From the NCBI GenBank assembly GCA_021014325.1, contig CM037463.1, forward strand, positions 4,645,001-4,709,000: a stretch of 64,000 nt of DNA, in the 5' to 3' direction. The notes beneath the pieces were generated by a model. The model did not search any database, was not told the origin of the DNA, and saw only the letters and a program-made list of their open reading frames with translations. Source of the stretch: Plazaster borealis (taxonomy: Eukaryota; Echinodermata; Asteroidea; Forcipulatida; Labidiasteridae). How positions within the stretch are numbered: position 1 is the stretch's first letter; each line of letters opens with the position of its first letter. A program made the translations under genes and the position numbers. Positions 10,693 to 23,148 of this stretch are shown in pieces.

Positions 10693-12439
10693 TTAAAAAA
10701 AAAGGTGTTATGACTTATCGAATCGCGCGAGATGATATCTTAAGCACTGAGAAATGAGAACACTCCTGACCCGCATGCTCGGGCAGAAGACTAAATAACA
10801 TATCCACCAAAAACATTCAACACGAACGAACACGGAACCAACAAATAAACGACGAGAGTTCATTCTCCGTAAAAGCATCTCAAGATAATGACAGATTTAT
10901 GGCGAGAAGAGGGAAAGGGGGGGGGGTGGTAAAGCTCAGGCTACATGCCGCAGAATCAGTTCATTCACAAGGAGCGTACCAGCTCTGGTTGGTGTCGGGT
11001 TGGAATACATTGACCAGAGGTATAATTCCCAACGACTGCAAAGGGGACTCATATATTAACAATTGATTCATGGGGTAGCAGCGAGCTCGACTCCCTCGCA
11101 GCCGGGGCTGAAATTTCAGAGATTGAATTCTCTCGAAAAGAATAAAAGAAGTTGCCTATTTTTACAGATCCTACAGCCAGGAACGACGTCTGATGCTTTC
11201 CATGGACGCTTGCGAAACCGTCCTTCGTTATTGATCTGATTGCCAATACAGTCATAAAAACGCCAGAGAGGGACATTTTGAGGATGAACAGTGTGCTGAC
11301 TGACTCACAATGGGACGTGTTAGGCCGCAGAACCCCACAAACAACTCCTTTTAGACAAAACTTAGAAACAGCGCAGCGTGGATTTTTTTTGGTGCGTGTG
11401 CATTTTATTGGGGTTGACCTTACCATAAATTACGAAATACCGGAAAACCGACGCGAAATGAAAGCGACAGAAAGCCGAGTTAGTCCAGATCTAACAATAC
11501 ATAAGGTGACCATGGGTTTGTGTATATAGAATATAAGGTAAGGATACACAAACAATGTTAAAGAAAAAAGTACCGTATGTTTGAGCGGTATCTACACCAC
11601 ATATTATTCTTCTGATGACAAAGTAATTTTTGAAACAAAGTTGATAAGTTTCAATCTGAAAGCTCACCGATTATAAAGTTTATGCCAGAAATAATGTGAA
11701 AGTCTGAACAAAATAGCAGACCCACATATAGAATTTGCAGATATTTTATTTTGATGGCAGAAATCTAAAAAGAAAGATAAGAACAAAACAAAAACCAAAC
11801 AGTTACAACAACAACAACTAGAAGACAATTTACTCTTCCAAAAACTATTTACGTACACTATCATTTTCTTTTCTATAAAAATTGCGATTAAATCGGATCC
11901 GATTTCAACCACATACCAAAAAGGTAAGACCGACACGCGATTTCTAAACACCAACACCAAAAACTTATGCTGATTTTCCAAAACATATTTTACGTATTTC
12001 GTCGAATTTTTCAAAGGTCATTTAAAACCACGTATTTCTTAATTTAAATGTAGACGGATAACAACACAAATGCATAGGGCCTAGCCTTCCAACACAATAA
12101 TGTTGAACTGCCCCTTTAAGTCGGAGGGAAAAATACACAATTGTAAAACTAAAACCTTCATTCTGTTTTCTTTGTGATTTCCTTTGTAAAATTTAACCTT
12201 GAGTGGTTCAGAATCAAGTTGGTACGGTATCGACATTGGACTGCTTAGCAGATGTCCAGTACTAACTTTTGATCACGAACCATACTCTGAATTGTAGAAA
12301 ATAATTAATTTGTATAATATTGGAAAAACAACTGTTTTCTGTTCCGATTCTCCCTGGAACGAGATTTTCTAAACTGATCCAAAACTATCAAAATTTTCAG
12401 TCTCAGAGTCACATCTTCCTTCAGTTGGAAAGTTGGTGC
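10693..12439. other. Intron sequence, nothing firm
   Basis: Unremarkable sequence with a decayed repeat edge near 11645-11710 (TTTCAATCTGAAAGCTCACC, shared with 42.8 kb) and a poly-G run near 10918. Overlapping open frames at 11.05-11.53 kb on both strands have no domain. Confidence 0.45.
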
Positions 12440-12650
12440 ATTCTGCTCTACCGCCAGCCTGTCTCCTAGTGGATGATACCCATGCCTATCCTTACGGACT
12501 GTGAAGGGGGTAACCCTGTTTCAGCCCTAGGAGTAGGTGGCAACGTGCCCCTGGTGACAGTTGATTTGGGTTGACAGCCCAAATCAGTTAAGTGTAACCC
12601 TCACCTTGAAGTTGCCGGCCGGCCCTGTGATGTTAGGCGATTTCTCATAA
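12440..12650 (+). mobile_element. SINE, 5'-truncated copy
   Basis: It shares TCTCCTAGTGGATGATACCC, CTTACGGACTGTG, AACGTGCCCCTGGTGA and CAGTTAAGTGTA with the 44.25-44.56 kb SINE but lacks the tRNA-like head. It has a short internal insert (GGGGTAACCCTGTTTCAGCC) containing a small dyad. Confidence 0.6.
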
Positions 12651-14093
12651 TTTTTTTCCCACCTGCAAATATACCTGATTCACCCTCCCCATCCCCAAAT
12701 CTATGGTGAATTTCCAAATGATCAGCAAGTCATCGACAGCTTCACGTGAAACTGTGGCCATAGCTTCTTCAGAATACATCATTTCTCTTTTAGTGAACAT
12801 TGTAATTATTTTCCTTTCAGCCTATTTCTTTATGTACTTATTTTTGTATCATTTAGGCCTATGTATATATATTTTTTTGCGAAATGAAAAGCCTGAATGG
12901 CTAGACTAATGGACCAACAAAGTAATAATAAAACTGTCAAATAAACAACCCATAACCATATCAAAATGTTGTCTTGAAATTAACATAAACGCTCGGTCGA
13001 ATGAGCGGTTATTACTAGCTCAACCATCGGTGTGAAGTAGCAAACACCGATATAACGCAAACACCGCTATAGTTAAACCCAGGTGAGGTTCTTGACTGCA
13101 TATAGCGACATAATGTCGCTATAAGCAAACATAGGGCCATCATTGCTATCTTATCAACGACTATGAAACACGATACTATGCTGCGTTTATAAAAGCTACT
13201 TACGGACCTACAAGTAATATCCACCGAGGGCCAGATCCATTATATACCTGAAGAAATATGAGAAATATGGATTGCCCTAGGTAACGAAGTGCCGTTTCGA
13301 CCCAGTTCCGTCATTTTGAGAGAGACAAAATATCTAAGACACGGAGGGGAAAAGTTAAAAAAGATTTGCCCCGGGGCGGTGAGCGAGTCTCGTGACTTGC
13401 CACATCTGGTACCGTGTGGCTCACGGAGCACTGAAGGGAGATAGCGTCGATGGTTGCGGGGATGTAAGGTTCAGAGTTCTTGATGACCCTCGTACTTTTT
13501 TTTTCTTGTCTGGTGCCAAGATTGTATTTTCACAAATTCACACATGTTAAATCCCTCAAAATAAGGGCTTTGGGACGCTCAGACCAATGATATAAAAACG
13601 ATGTTCGGAGTGAAGTCGACTGAAGCTGGTGTCTCGCACGCGAAATTTATGTCAAATTTTCCTGAGATCATTTCGAAAAAATAAAATCTTTCCAAGAAAA
13701 GTTGAATCTCTTTCCAGCGTTAAGATGAAGTACCGTAGTAAGAGGTGCATTGACATTAATTTTGACACATTGACTTCCCGGTTAAAAACCCCCACATAAA
13801 ACCCAACTTACCCCCCAAAAACCAAAACCCCGAAATAGGCCTAAAAAACAAATAAAAAAACTAACAAACAAACAAACAAACGAACAAACAGACAAGCGAT
13901 TTTACATATTATGGATTTTATTACAGAAATTGCGTTTCATTTGTGACAAAACCTGAATAAATTTGTTTTATTTTTTATTTCAATTTTCTTCCCATCAGAC
14001 TTGATTATAAAGTTGGTTCCAGAATCGATATTCCAGAGAAATATCATAAGAAATGCCGTCACCAGTTTAAGAACAGGGTGTTCCAATGCGGTC
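12651..14093. other. Intron sequence, nothing firm
   Basis: Contains ATAACGCAAACACCGCTATA / TATAGCGACATAATGTCGCTATA dyads near 13055-13125, a CpG-richer patch near 13250-13460, and an AAAC-rich run near 13860. No gene was seen. Confidence 0.45.
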
Positions 14094-14097
14094 TTAA

Positions 14098-14463
14098 AGG
14101 CACTTTTCACGTTTGGTAATTACTCAAAATATGTTTTAGCATAAAAACTTACTTGGTAACAAGCAACGGAGAGCTGTTGATAGTATAAAACATTGTGAGA
14201 AACGACTCCCTCTGAAGTAACGTAGTTTTTGAGAAAAAGGGAATTTCTCACTAAAATAATAAAAACTTCTTGCAAGAAGTTTTTATTCCTATCTGAAAGC
14301 ACACAAATTTGTACAACAAAGGTGTTTTTCTTTCATCATTTTCTTGCAACTCCAATGACCAATTGAGCCCAAATTTTCACAGGCTTGTTATTTTAAGCAT
14401 TATGTTGGGATACACCAAGTGAGAATACTGGTCTTTGACAATTTCCAAACGTGTTTAGTGCCT
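14098..14463 (-). mobile_element. Family-A MITE, copy 2 (inverted)
   Basis: This is a near-identical copy of the 3945-4310 element in the opposite orientation, also 366 bp, flanked by TTAA at 14094-14097 and 14464-14467. The central CTTCTTGCAAGAAG palindrome is intact. Confidence 0.8.
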
Positions 14464-14474
14464 TTAAAGAATCT

Positions 14475-14692
14475 TTTCGCTGAACGAAGTGTGAGAGATG
14501 ATGCTGTTCCAAAACGAACAAAAATCATTGACAAACTTTCACATCTGACATGATGTGCAAAATACAAGTAACATGCAAAATTATTGTTTGTACACGGCTG
14601 ATAGACGCGAGATAATGTTGGGATCCCGAAAATAAAGCAGATTTCGGGTCAAATCAGCCAACAATCGGACCTACATCTTTAAGTTTTCGCTT
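14475..14692 (+). mobile_element. Family-D repeat, copy 1
   Basis: It shares AAGTAACATGCAAAATTATTG, CACGGCTGA, GATAATGTTGGGATCCCGA and the tail ATCAGCCAACAATCGGACC with copies at 27.5 and 51.4 kb. It directly adjoins family-A copy 2. Exact ends are unclear. Confidence 0.5.
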
Positions 14693-15840
14693 CAGGCCCA
14701 GGGAAGAAGGAAAAAAAAAACCCATTTAAACACGTACAAAAAACACAAAAACAGGTAAAACCATTACATGCATTTACTGGAAAGGGTTAAAACCACCTTA
14801 TTGACAGTTTCGCACGTTAATTTTATAATATATCTCTTGAAAATGAGAATATTGGCACGAACATATTCCCCCAACCCCAACCCCCCCCCCCCGAAAAAAA
14901 GAAAGAAAAAAGAAGAAAACCCCAAACAAACCACACAACAACAACACAAACAGTTCATTGAAAAAAAAAAAACATCTTCGACGAAGCAACCCATAAATTT
15001 CTCATAGGTGGTCGGGTTTTTGGTTTTCGAAGAAAACCTCGGTACCAGTGTTTCAACAATCAGAAACAAACTAAGAACGGAAATTGTTAAAAACAAAGCG
15101 TTGTCCTATATATGTACGTGGTCGTATTGCATGTCCTTTGTTATAGCGTCCCGTGTGCAGGCCAGAGCAGAGTTCCAGCTAGCACAACACAAACTTGCTT
15201 CAGAAATAGATTACCAGCTAAACTGCCACGTCAATTACATGCTGTGACTGATTACCAGCTTTTATTATGCTTTAAAAAAATTAATTCGCTTTAGCAACTT
15301 TAGGAATCTGGACCCCAGGAGACCGTTTATCATTTTACTGGCCATCTTGTATGGTAACCTATTTACCCCTATGACCATGACACCGCTAATTTCAACCTTA
15401 TAAAGAGGTCAGTCTATTTTCCAGGAAGCCTCGTGAGATTACGCGAAGTGTGTTTATGTGAATTGAAATGCAAAAAGGGGTGTACTTGGTGACCGCTCCG
15501 ATGACGTCATCGACAGGGAAACGGTACAACCTCGTTTCCATGGAAAACAAAAATTGACAACAATTTATATGGTTTTCATGTTTCCGTGAAACCCCCAGGC
15601 ATATTTCTCTTTTGCAGAAAGGCACGACATGAGATTAATACCAATTTTTTTCGAAGATGACAAACTTTCCAATTTAAATATTTCTCAGGTGGATTGGTGC
15701 CACACAAAAATGCAAGCTTAGTTTTAGATAACAATTGTTACATTTAATATTGTGGAAATTGACCTGTGGAATCCTCGTCCCCCTTACAGGAAAGCATCGA
15801 GTAAAAAGTGTTGATCTCACATCGTTGTAAAAGGGTGTGA
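14693..15840. other. Intron sequence, nothing recognised
   Basis: Poly-C/poly-A low complexity at 14870-14970 produces Pro/Lys-rich chance frames. The remainder is AT-rich without signals. Confidence 0.5.
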
Positions 15841-16229
15841 AAAGGGATTGTATACGTTTGGTAATTGGAACTCACTGTTTGTTTCAATCCTATGTAGTTG
15901 TAGATATGTACCATAAAACTAACCTGTGAAAATTTCATTTCAAAAGGTGGTAGCATTTTTGAGATATTGCCGAAAATCTGGAGCGGTTATGTCCACGTAG
16001 GAAGAATAATCTGCAATTGGAATACACAATCCGAGAAACGTTACTGCAGTAACGCTTCTAAGATTCAAGTTTTTGGGGGTATAAAAAGTGATATATTTTT
16101 CCATAACCGCAGTACTTCGAAGTGAAAAGTTTCTCAAAATGCATATACTATCGTGCTTCTTACTAAGTAAGTTTTTATTGCCATTAATTTTCAGGGTAAT
16201 TACCAAACGTAAACATTACAGACCCTTTG
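15841..16229 (-). mobile_element. Family-C MITE, copy 1
   Basis: Ends AAAGGGATTGTATACGTTTGG and ACCAAACGTAAACATTACAG are inverted. Core blocks include AATCTGCAATTGGAATACAC and GAAACGTTACTGCAGTAACG. The family resembles family A at its ends (ACGTTTGGTAATT) but has a different core. Confidence 0.65.
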
Positions 16230-16574
16230 AATAGGGATGCTTTTCAACACTGAAGTAGCCAGCCGGACCACTTGGAGGGAATTTTGATCGGTCCTTAGGT
16301 GTTTTTTTAAACTGGAATTTGGTAAGCGGACCACTGTCAATGGAGAACAGCGCTGGAATCCTTGAAACATGCACGGAAGCCATGTTGAATCTATACAAAC
16401 GCTTCCGAATCGAAAACAGTAAAGGTTCCTGTACACTCTACAAATGGGTCATCATACATGTGGGTAATGACCATAGCAAAATGTCGAAACAAAAATGTTC
16501 AGCAGAAAACTGCTCACATGATTTATCTGTTAAGCAAAAAATTGAGTCCGGGTACCAGTCGGAAAAACTTTAAA

Positions 16575-16900
16575 CTGTATGACACTTTGGCTGGTGACCC
16601 GCGCCTGCTAAACAATTGTTTTGTCTGTGCTTAGAAATTAGTTTATCTGCTAAGTCTGCTGAGCATGTTTTTTCTTTGCTTAGTGATTTTGTTATGCTTA
16701 CAGGCTTGTTAACTTCGTGCCTCTAGAATTCTTTTTTCTTTTTTTAGTAAACAAAATTGCTTGGCAAGTTACCTTGCTAAGCAAATAGTAAGCAGGGGAC
16801 CAGTCGCAGTAATAGTAAACTATATGACAATCTGGCTGGTATAACCTGTTTCTGCTAAGCAAGATTTTGCAATTTGAATTGAATTGATAAAATTGTGCCA
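16575..16900. mobile_element. GCTAAGCA-type MITE cluster (two decayed copies)
   Basis: Repeated CTGCTAAGCA / TGCTTAG words and GGGACCAGTCGCAGTAAT recur with TTGGCTGGTGACCCG and CTGGCTGGTATAACC about 250 bases apart. This indicates two overlapping or duplicated copies. Confidence 0.5.
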
Positions 16901-17019
16901 TGGGAACAAACATTGGCAGGAAGCAAACTGGTCACGCAAACTAATCTACATGTTTATTGGTAAAACGACCTTCAAGGTAACATTGTACCTTTCTATGTGT
17001 TTTTGTTTTCAGGCAGCAT

Positions 17020-17230
17020 AATTTTCACCAGTTTTGATGGCGTTCAAAGAAACAACAGTTTAATATCACTGAAGTGGATGATTGAATTGAATGCGCTTTC
17101 ACCCCAGACCAATATGCAAGAAGTTTCCCTTTACATCAGGTCGTTGCCTGATGATAAGGATCATATGCTTGATGATTATGGTGATAGGAATTTATGTACA
17201 ATGTGTAAACAGCACTGCATGATCCTATAA
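17020..17230 (+). CDS. Possible terminal exon antisense inside Meox intron 2
   Basis: A good acceptor, TGTTTTTGTTTTCAG, ends at 17013. The frame is then open for about 70 codons (FTSFDGVQRNNSLISLKWM, QEVSLYIRSLPDDKDHML, LCTMCKQHCMIL) to a stop at 17228-17230. The acidic/basic mix and Cys-rich end look protein-like, but I recognise nothing and no polyadenylation signal follows closely. A pseudogene or chance frame is as likely. Confidence 0.2.
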
Positions 17231-17295
17231 CATGGATCCCTCCCCTCGAATATCATCTGGACAAAGTCAAGGTTTTAGCCAGGTTTTGGTAAAAG

Positions 17296-17412
17296 GGTGT
17301 CAAAATTTGCTGGAAATTTAAAAATTGGGTGTCCAAATTGTTCACTTACAATACATTTAAATGACAGATAAAACAGGGTGTCCAAATTTAAAACAGGGTG
17401 TCCAAACGACAC
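17296..17412. repeat. GGGTGTCCAAATT short repeats
   Basis: GGGTGTCAAAATTT, GGGTGTCCAAATTG, ACAGGGTGTCCAAATTTA and ACAGGGTGTCCAAACG recur within 110 bases. Confidence 0.75.
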
Positions 17413-18354
17413 ACAGACACCCCTCTGGCTAACACATGTACAGAGTTCAAATACAGGAGTAAAAACCCAGAGATGTGGAGGATTGATACCAGCCTCACCA
17501 AAATTTGGACAGGGGAATGTTCCATTGGATCATTCCCTTCCCCGCAGTGAACAAAAAATGAAAACCAAGCCAAAGACGAGGATAACATGATAGACTTGTC
17601 TCTGTAAATAACATTATGCATTTGTGTAAACTTTAATTCTTTTATTTTTCAACATAACAGATTAAAGTGTTTGTCTTGTAACAATGCGTTTGGCCTTTGG
17701 TAATTATGTATGCTTTTTGTCTCTTATTGGCAAATGAGTATGGCGTATATCAAAATCACCCCTCACTCTTCACCACGAATTGCTGGCTCCTAAAATTGTC
17801 GTTAGTCCTCTTTAAAAAAAACCACCAAGAATATCATCGTCTCTTTAATAGTTGTACCTTCCTACGAAATAGTTTGTATAGGTTCAATAATTTTTTTACC
17901 GGGTATCTATTTATGGAAATACAGACATCTCCGCACCATGCAAATGTAAAATTCATGATATTTTCGCAAATAATGGCGAATGTTACTTTAACTGTTGGCG
18001 AATAATTAATGAACATCTGTGGACATTCATGCATGCAACATCACTGAGGATAGTAAAAGTCAAAGGTACCACTGTAATAAAAATTTCATAAGATGTGCGC
18101 CTCTTTCAATGTCCGCGTCTCACATTTCCTGTAAAGAGACGTATCTGCCCCTTTCTTATTTACCATTAAGCCCGCCCCTCCCCCTCAATATTGAACACCC
18201 TCGAACCTGTACTTTCTTCATATCTGCATGTTGAACTGCACTAGTTTTCCTCTGCCCTTTTATGCGGAGTAAATGCCCGCAGGTAAAAAGGAATCCACTA
18301 GACAAGAAAAATAACCGCGCTTTACCTTTTCGGGAAAGTGGATTGACTAGCACA
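17413..18354. other. Intron sequence, nothing recognised
   Basis: No repeat or coding signal was recognised. It is mixed AT-rich sequence with a pyrimidine-rich stretch near 18160-18190. Confidence 0.45.
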
Positions 18355-18505
18355 ACAAAATAATTATGCTTACCTGAAAAAGGTAACCAGCTAAAATACT
18401 ATTTAACATGTAGCAACTGTGACTGGTTTCCTGCTTATTGTTACTTTAGCAGAAATGTTTAAAGCAATATTTTCTGCTTAAGCTGCTCTATGAAATTAGG
18501 CCCTG
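18355..18505. mobile_element. GCTAAGCA-type MITE, copy next to Meox exon 2
   Basis: Contains AGGTAACCAGCTAAAATACT, TTTAGCAGAAATG and GCTTAAGCTGCTCTATGAAA. It ends only about 80 bases from the exon 2 donor, inside intron 2. Confidence 0.6.
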
Positions 18506-18583
18506 GTCTCTGACACTAACATTAACACGGTAATGGGATGATTTCTGATTGATGTTAAATGTTTTTTTTTTAACAGTACATAC

Positions 18584-18941
18584 CTTTCTTGTGATTCCCC
18601 TTCTCCATCGATCCGTGATCCTCATGACTGCTGTCCATCAGCCCGTTACTTTGCGCCGTCGGGCTCGGCACCGACTCGGGCGACACGCTGCCTCCCATTT
18701 CTCGGACTTTTGACGCTTCAGCCAATGCCGAAGACGTTACAGTTAAATAGTCATTGCGTGCGGGATGACACAGTGTCATGTTGGCCACGGTGTGATGAGC
18801 GTTGCTCCCTGAGTGGTCGGCGGTGCTTGGGACGTGAACGCCCGGCCAGTCATGCTGGTGCGAGTGGTACTGCGTGGTGGGTTGATGGGAGGGTTGATAC
18901 GGTACGCTTCCCAGCGGCAAGTAAGCACTTGTTATCGGTCG
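18584..18941 (-). CDS. Meox: Meox coding exon 2 (residues 35-153, linker region)
   Basis: The exon runs from acceptor TATAG to donor GTATGT. It starts in phase 0 and ends with one base of the next codon, which matches exons 1 and 3. It encodes RPITSAYLPLGS at the start, then a His/Gln/Ser-rich stretch (QPTTQYHSHQHDW, with one Trp), then a Ser/Pro region (SPESVPSPTAQS) and an acidic-to-basic end (SSHEDHGSMEKGNHKK). Vertebrate MEOX proteins also have a His/Gln-rich and Ser/Pro-rich region in front of the homeodomain, with little residue-level conservation. No folded domain is expected here. The exon is GC-richer than the intron sequence around it, which supports it being coding. The frame is open throughout its 358 bases. 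Confidence 0.88.
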
Positions 18942-19254
18942 CTATAGACAACAAAACAATAACATAATTTTAATTAAAAATTGACAACCTTGCTTGTTTC
19001 CAAATACCTGTCTAGATATATCGAGGGAAATATTCAGTACAATTTATTTCAATTAATGACTAGATTATTGCTAAACTATTGCGCATAACCGAGATGCTAA
19101 CTTAAAAACAATATCCAAAGAGGTACTTCATTCTTAAATTACTTGATAAATTTGATAAATTTGTTGAGCCACATTCCAGTCCTGTGTTTTTTGCGAACTT
19201 AAACATCCTTTAATGCAACATTTAAGAAAAAAATGGTTGTATTAGAACGCAGTA

Positions 19255-19440
19255 ACAACAATCCTCGAGAGACTCATTTCCGTCTGACAAACTTTCAGCA
19301 TTGAGAAAAATAGCATTTGAAGATCCCCAAGTATCACAGTTTCTCGTTTCAATTGAAGCAATTGAAATAAGCAGTCAAACGAATGTACACAAATTCCCTG
19401 AGGAAACTTAAAACAGTTCTTCGTTGTTGTGTGGTTTGCT
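19255..19440. mobile_element. CGATTGCNGCAATCG-type repeat, decayed copy
   Basis: Contains TTTGAAGATCCCCAAGTATC, TTGAAGCAATTGAAATAAGC and GAATGTACACAAATTCCCTG, similar to 42.9-43.0 kb. Confidence 0.4.
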
Positions 19441-20358
19441 TAATATTGAAAACTTCGTAATTTACTCTTCCCCTCCCCAAACAACCATTAAACCGCCGAA
19501 AGTTGTGACAGGGTTAGCACTGGTCGGACGCCAGTTTCCGTTGCGTCACATTGTATGCAACGGAGGAGTCCAACCTGGGCTATGACAGGGTATGAGTTTA
19601 TAGGCGATGGCTGGGTGCTATGGTTTGGGCCATGCTCACTCAAGGCCAGGCCTATCCAAACCTTGTACACAACCTCTACACCAGAGGGTTTTCCAAAAAT
19701 GGTCGATCTCATAACTGAAACTGGGACTCACTGCAAACCGAAACAGAGGGCGAAACACACATCAAGAGGACAAGCAATAGAGACATCGTTTAAAACGGAA
19801 GGCCAGAACGGGTAAAATGGATATGAGCTGCAAGAACCGGACCTCTTGTCCGAAGTAATGATGATGGAGATACAAACAGGTTGAGAACAAGGCAAGAAGA
19901 AAAGGAGAAGGGGGGGGGGGGTGTTGTAGTAGACGTATAAATGTAGAGATATGTCGTCATCCTTAAACTAAGGTTAGCGGCCACACACTTTTTTGTCTCT
20001 CTAATAATTAATGAATAATTGTTGTGGTTTTGAAAAGAACCGGCGGTGTATAACAACGATCAATTTCCTCGATTGTCGGGCAAGACTGAAAAGATACTTT
20101 TCTCCTGAAGACAACCAGAGCATACTTATCGAAACGTAGAGTTATTAAAGTACAGGATCTTTTCAGAACCACGACAACTCATTAGTGAGATAGTTACCAG
20201 GTATAAAATCGAGAATATTTCCAGATTGTTTATCCATTTCACGCCACAAATACATACAGATAGGACAGATGAGGAAGCAAAAGGGCAAAAAGTTCAATCT
20301 GCCCATCTGCCCGTAAAAAAGAGTGGAAAAACTCCCAATCAAATCCAACTGGTAGAAA
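19441..20358. other. Intron sequence with unclassified repeat-like block
   Basis: The block at about 19495-19745 has balanced composition and paired words (TTTGGGCCATGC, AGGCCAGGCCTATCCAAACC). It may be a decayed repeat. A poly-G run lies near 19912. No gene was seen. Confidence 0.35.
20098..20167 (+). mobile_element. Hammerhead-like fragment, copy 2 (decayed)
   Basis: CTGAAGA at 20105-20111 and GAAAC at 20131-20135 flank AACCAGAGCATACTTATC, where the stem is broken. The tail TAGAGTTATTAAAG ... TTTTCAGAACCA matches the other copies. Confidence 0.5.
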
Positions 20359-20400
20359 AAACAAACAAACAAACAAACAAACAAACAAACAAACAAACAC
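20359..20400. repeat. (ACAA)n microsatellite
   Basis: About ten perfect copies of ACAA/AAAC, followed by an imperfect CAA-rich stretch to about 20455. Confidence 0.95.
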
Positions 20401-20459
20401 CCCAACAAACACCACAACAAATCAAACAAACAAGCAAACAACAGACAAGCATACACTCT

Positions 20460-21182
20460 CAACAAGCAAGAGAGCATACACAAAAACATTAAACAAATCA
20501 GCCCCAAACGAAAATGCAGGTAAAATAAAAACAGACAAAAGATCATCATCCCACTCGAGGAAACTGGACAAGAGCAGCAACAATGGGCTACAGTTATACG
20601 CCCTTCTCGATAAACGGTCTAACGGGTATGTCTCCATCCAGAGGAAATAATTGGTCTAGTTTCGTGAAAAAGGTTCAACACTAATGATTGATGAGTTTTA
20701 TCAACATTACAGCTGTCATTCCCAAACCAGAACTGATTATGAATAGCCGTTTATTTTGTGTTGTAAATAGTCAATAATGTATATATAATATTTTTCTATT
20801 TTGATTTTATGACTTTTATTATAATAATATTTCCATGTTTCCTACATAATTACTAAATCAAGCAGTTTTATTAAGTGCATTTAACCGTGTATTCTAAATA
20901 AATCTTGCATTTTTTAAAGATAGACACTAACTTTGTAAACACTTCGAACCAACAGCTTTGCAATAAATATTATTCTGAATATTATCTTCGTCTGAAATGA
21001 CCCTTTGGAAAGAAGTTCAAATCCGATTGACGATCTGACTCAGTTCTAGAGATGCACCCGAGATGGGTGAGCTAGGTGTGTTTTACACCCCCGGGCCTGC
21101 AATTTTGTTTTCAGGGAGGAAAATAAAAAGGGGAGGGAAAATATAACAAAAAATGAGTGCTTAAGGCAATTAGGGGGGAGGA
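20460..21182. other. Intron sequence, nothing recognised
   Basis: AT-rich sequence without repeats or credible frames. Confidence 0.5.
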
Positions 21183-21242
21183 GAAGAAAAGAATAGAGGA
21201 GAACACCAAGTTGAAGAAAAGAATAGAGGAGAACACCAAGTT
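21183..21242. repeat. 30-bp tandem duplication
   Basis: Two identical 30-base units beginning GAAGAAAAGAATAGAGGAGA are joined head to tail (21183-21212 and 21213-21242). Confidence 0.95.
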
Positions 21243-21391
21243 GACATTCAGGGCATCAATACGATCCGAATGATTTCCTCGATGGAACAAACACATTGAA
21301 CCAGTAATGACGCCGAACTGTTTAGCGATAGATTAGTTCCACGCAATTTGGAGCTTCACCACCGTGAACCGCTCGCCGCATTTTGCTTTAA

Positions 21392-21733
21392 AGGGCAGGT
21401 ATACGTTTGGTAATCACTTGGTAATCACAGATTCACAGCAGCTTCCGATAGTATAAAGCATTTTTAGAAACATTTCACTCAAAGTAATGTGGTTATGAAA
21501 AAAAAGATCAGTTTTTATCCCCCAAACTTTGAATCTCAGAAACGTTACTGTCAGTAACATTTCTTATATTGTGTATTCCAATTACGGATTATTGTTCCTG
21601 CGTGGACTTGTCTCAAAAACGTGACCACCTTTTGAAATAAAATGTTCACATGTTAGTTTTATTACATGTATCTACATTTATATATGATTAAAACAATCGA
21701 ACGGTTCCAAAAAACAAAGGTATACTTTCCCTT
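21392..21733 (+). mobile_element. Family-C MITE, copy 2 (TTAA)
   Basis: The terminal repeat is AGGGCAGGTATACGTTTGG. TTAA lies at 21388-21391 and 21734-21737. The core GAAACGTTACTGTCAGTAAC is shared with 15.9 kb. A short internal duplication (TTGGTAATCAC) occurs near the left end. Confidence 0.68.
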
Positions 21734-21737
21734 TTAA

Positions 21738-23148
21738 GGCACAAAAAAACGAACGTATGTTTCCGTTTATAAAAATAACCTATTTGTTCCTAGTCTCATT
21801 CATGTTAGAACAAAAAAAGAATGTGTTCCAGATACGGTGTGACAGCATAAAATGGGGAACACTAACAATCCAGTGTCAAAGTTATCAACAAGTTTTGTCA
21901 TGCCCGATATGTCGCAGAGGGAGCCCCCCATGGTCCTATAAACAAACTCTTCCTCTCTTGTTGTAACAGAAGAGGCCCCCCCCGGAAAATCCTCTATCAT
22001 TCACAGAACACAGTGAAGGCACAATGGGGGGGGGGGGGGGGTGTCACCCTTACGTCTCATATCAAGCACCAAATGCACTTCATTTGCCAAGGGGAACAAA
22101 AACAACCCATATGATGGGTTTTCAGAATCATTTTGATGGAATGCCTCTAAAAATCAAGTTGGAATGAATGTGCTCTGAAGAAAAACAAAACAACGGCATA
22201 ATACTTTGTAAACATTACACAATAAAAATTAGGCACCAACTTTTTTCTATGAGGTTCCTTTCAAATTTTAACCCAACGAAATGCCTCTATCTCGCCATAC
22301 TTGAAACCCCTGTTGACAATGGTAGGCCTTTATCATTGTTAACCTCACTGCCCGGCTAGCTATTGTTTTAAATCTCCACAACTTGGCACATGCGCAGTAA
22401 GTTGTATTGTTTGTCCTTGGTCTGGTGCCGGCAGTATGATTGCATGTTAGAGCACATCCGGAGTCGTGGTTCGCGGCTTGTGTACTTTTACAAAGGGGAC
22501 CTTCGTGGTTCAATCCACACGGCGATAAAAACTTCTGCTCTTCCTCCTTCATTATTAATAAATCTCAATGAAACTTATTGCCCGCCAAAAAAAACACAAA
22601 AAAACTTGGTTTCCGGGGTTTTACTCCAGTGTTGGTTAAGAACGAGGCCTGTTGCGGAATAAGTAGAGGAAAAAGCAGCGCCATGCAGGCTGAGTGAACG
22701 CCGGGGGTGTAGCCGGCGTCTTGCTTGGACTTCGCACGCTTCTCTAAAGCCACGCACCCACGTACTTTTGTACTACAAAAATAGCACCCCATCATTGTCA
22801 TATTGAAGTTAATTTTAACATCGGTATGACAAAAAGTGGTGGCAAAGGTATGACTTATCACTTGTGGTTAATTTTGAAACATAAGATTTTTAACATGGAG
22901 TTATTGAAGCCAAGAATTGACTGTTTTTTAATTTCATTTTTATTTTGTTACACTTCTTCACTGGCACATAATTACACAGATAAAAATTACAGGGAATAAA
23001 TAGAATATATATATATATATTTTAAGTAAAAACAATAACAGACAGTAAATAAAGATTGTAAAAAAATAAAAATAAACAAATCGCCAGTGAGTGGTAAAAT
23101 GGAACAGGTGACCATCACCTCTACAGAGCCATCCTACCACAGTTAAAT
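21738..23148. other. Intron sequence, nothing firm
   Basis: A long poly-G run lies at about 22025-22042. A moderately GC-rich part at 22300-22760 has short frames on both strands without domains. A (TA)n stretch lies near 23010. Confidence 0.45.

Larger units (their letters stand above)
1999..18583 (-). other. Meox: Meox intron 2 (16.6 kb)
   Basis: The intron lies between the linker exon and the homeobox exon. It holds a LINE remnant, several MITEs (families A, C, D, E and F), two SINE copies and a Penelope-like fragment, plus one exon-like open frame on the opposite strand near 17.0 kb. Its size comes from interspersed repeats. Listed sub-features give the detail. Confidence 0.85.

Noticed and set aside
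11049..11426. 125-codon minus-strand frame
   Set aside because: No domain, no splice context, overlapped by an equally open plus frame.
20163..20549. 128-codon Cys/Leu/Phe-rich minus-strand frame
   Set aside because: Produced by the (ACAA)n microsatellite and its degenerate flank.
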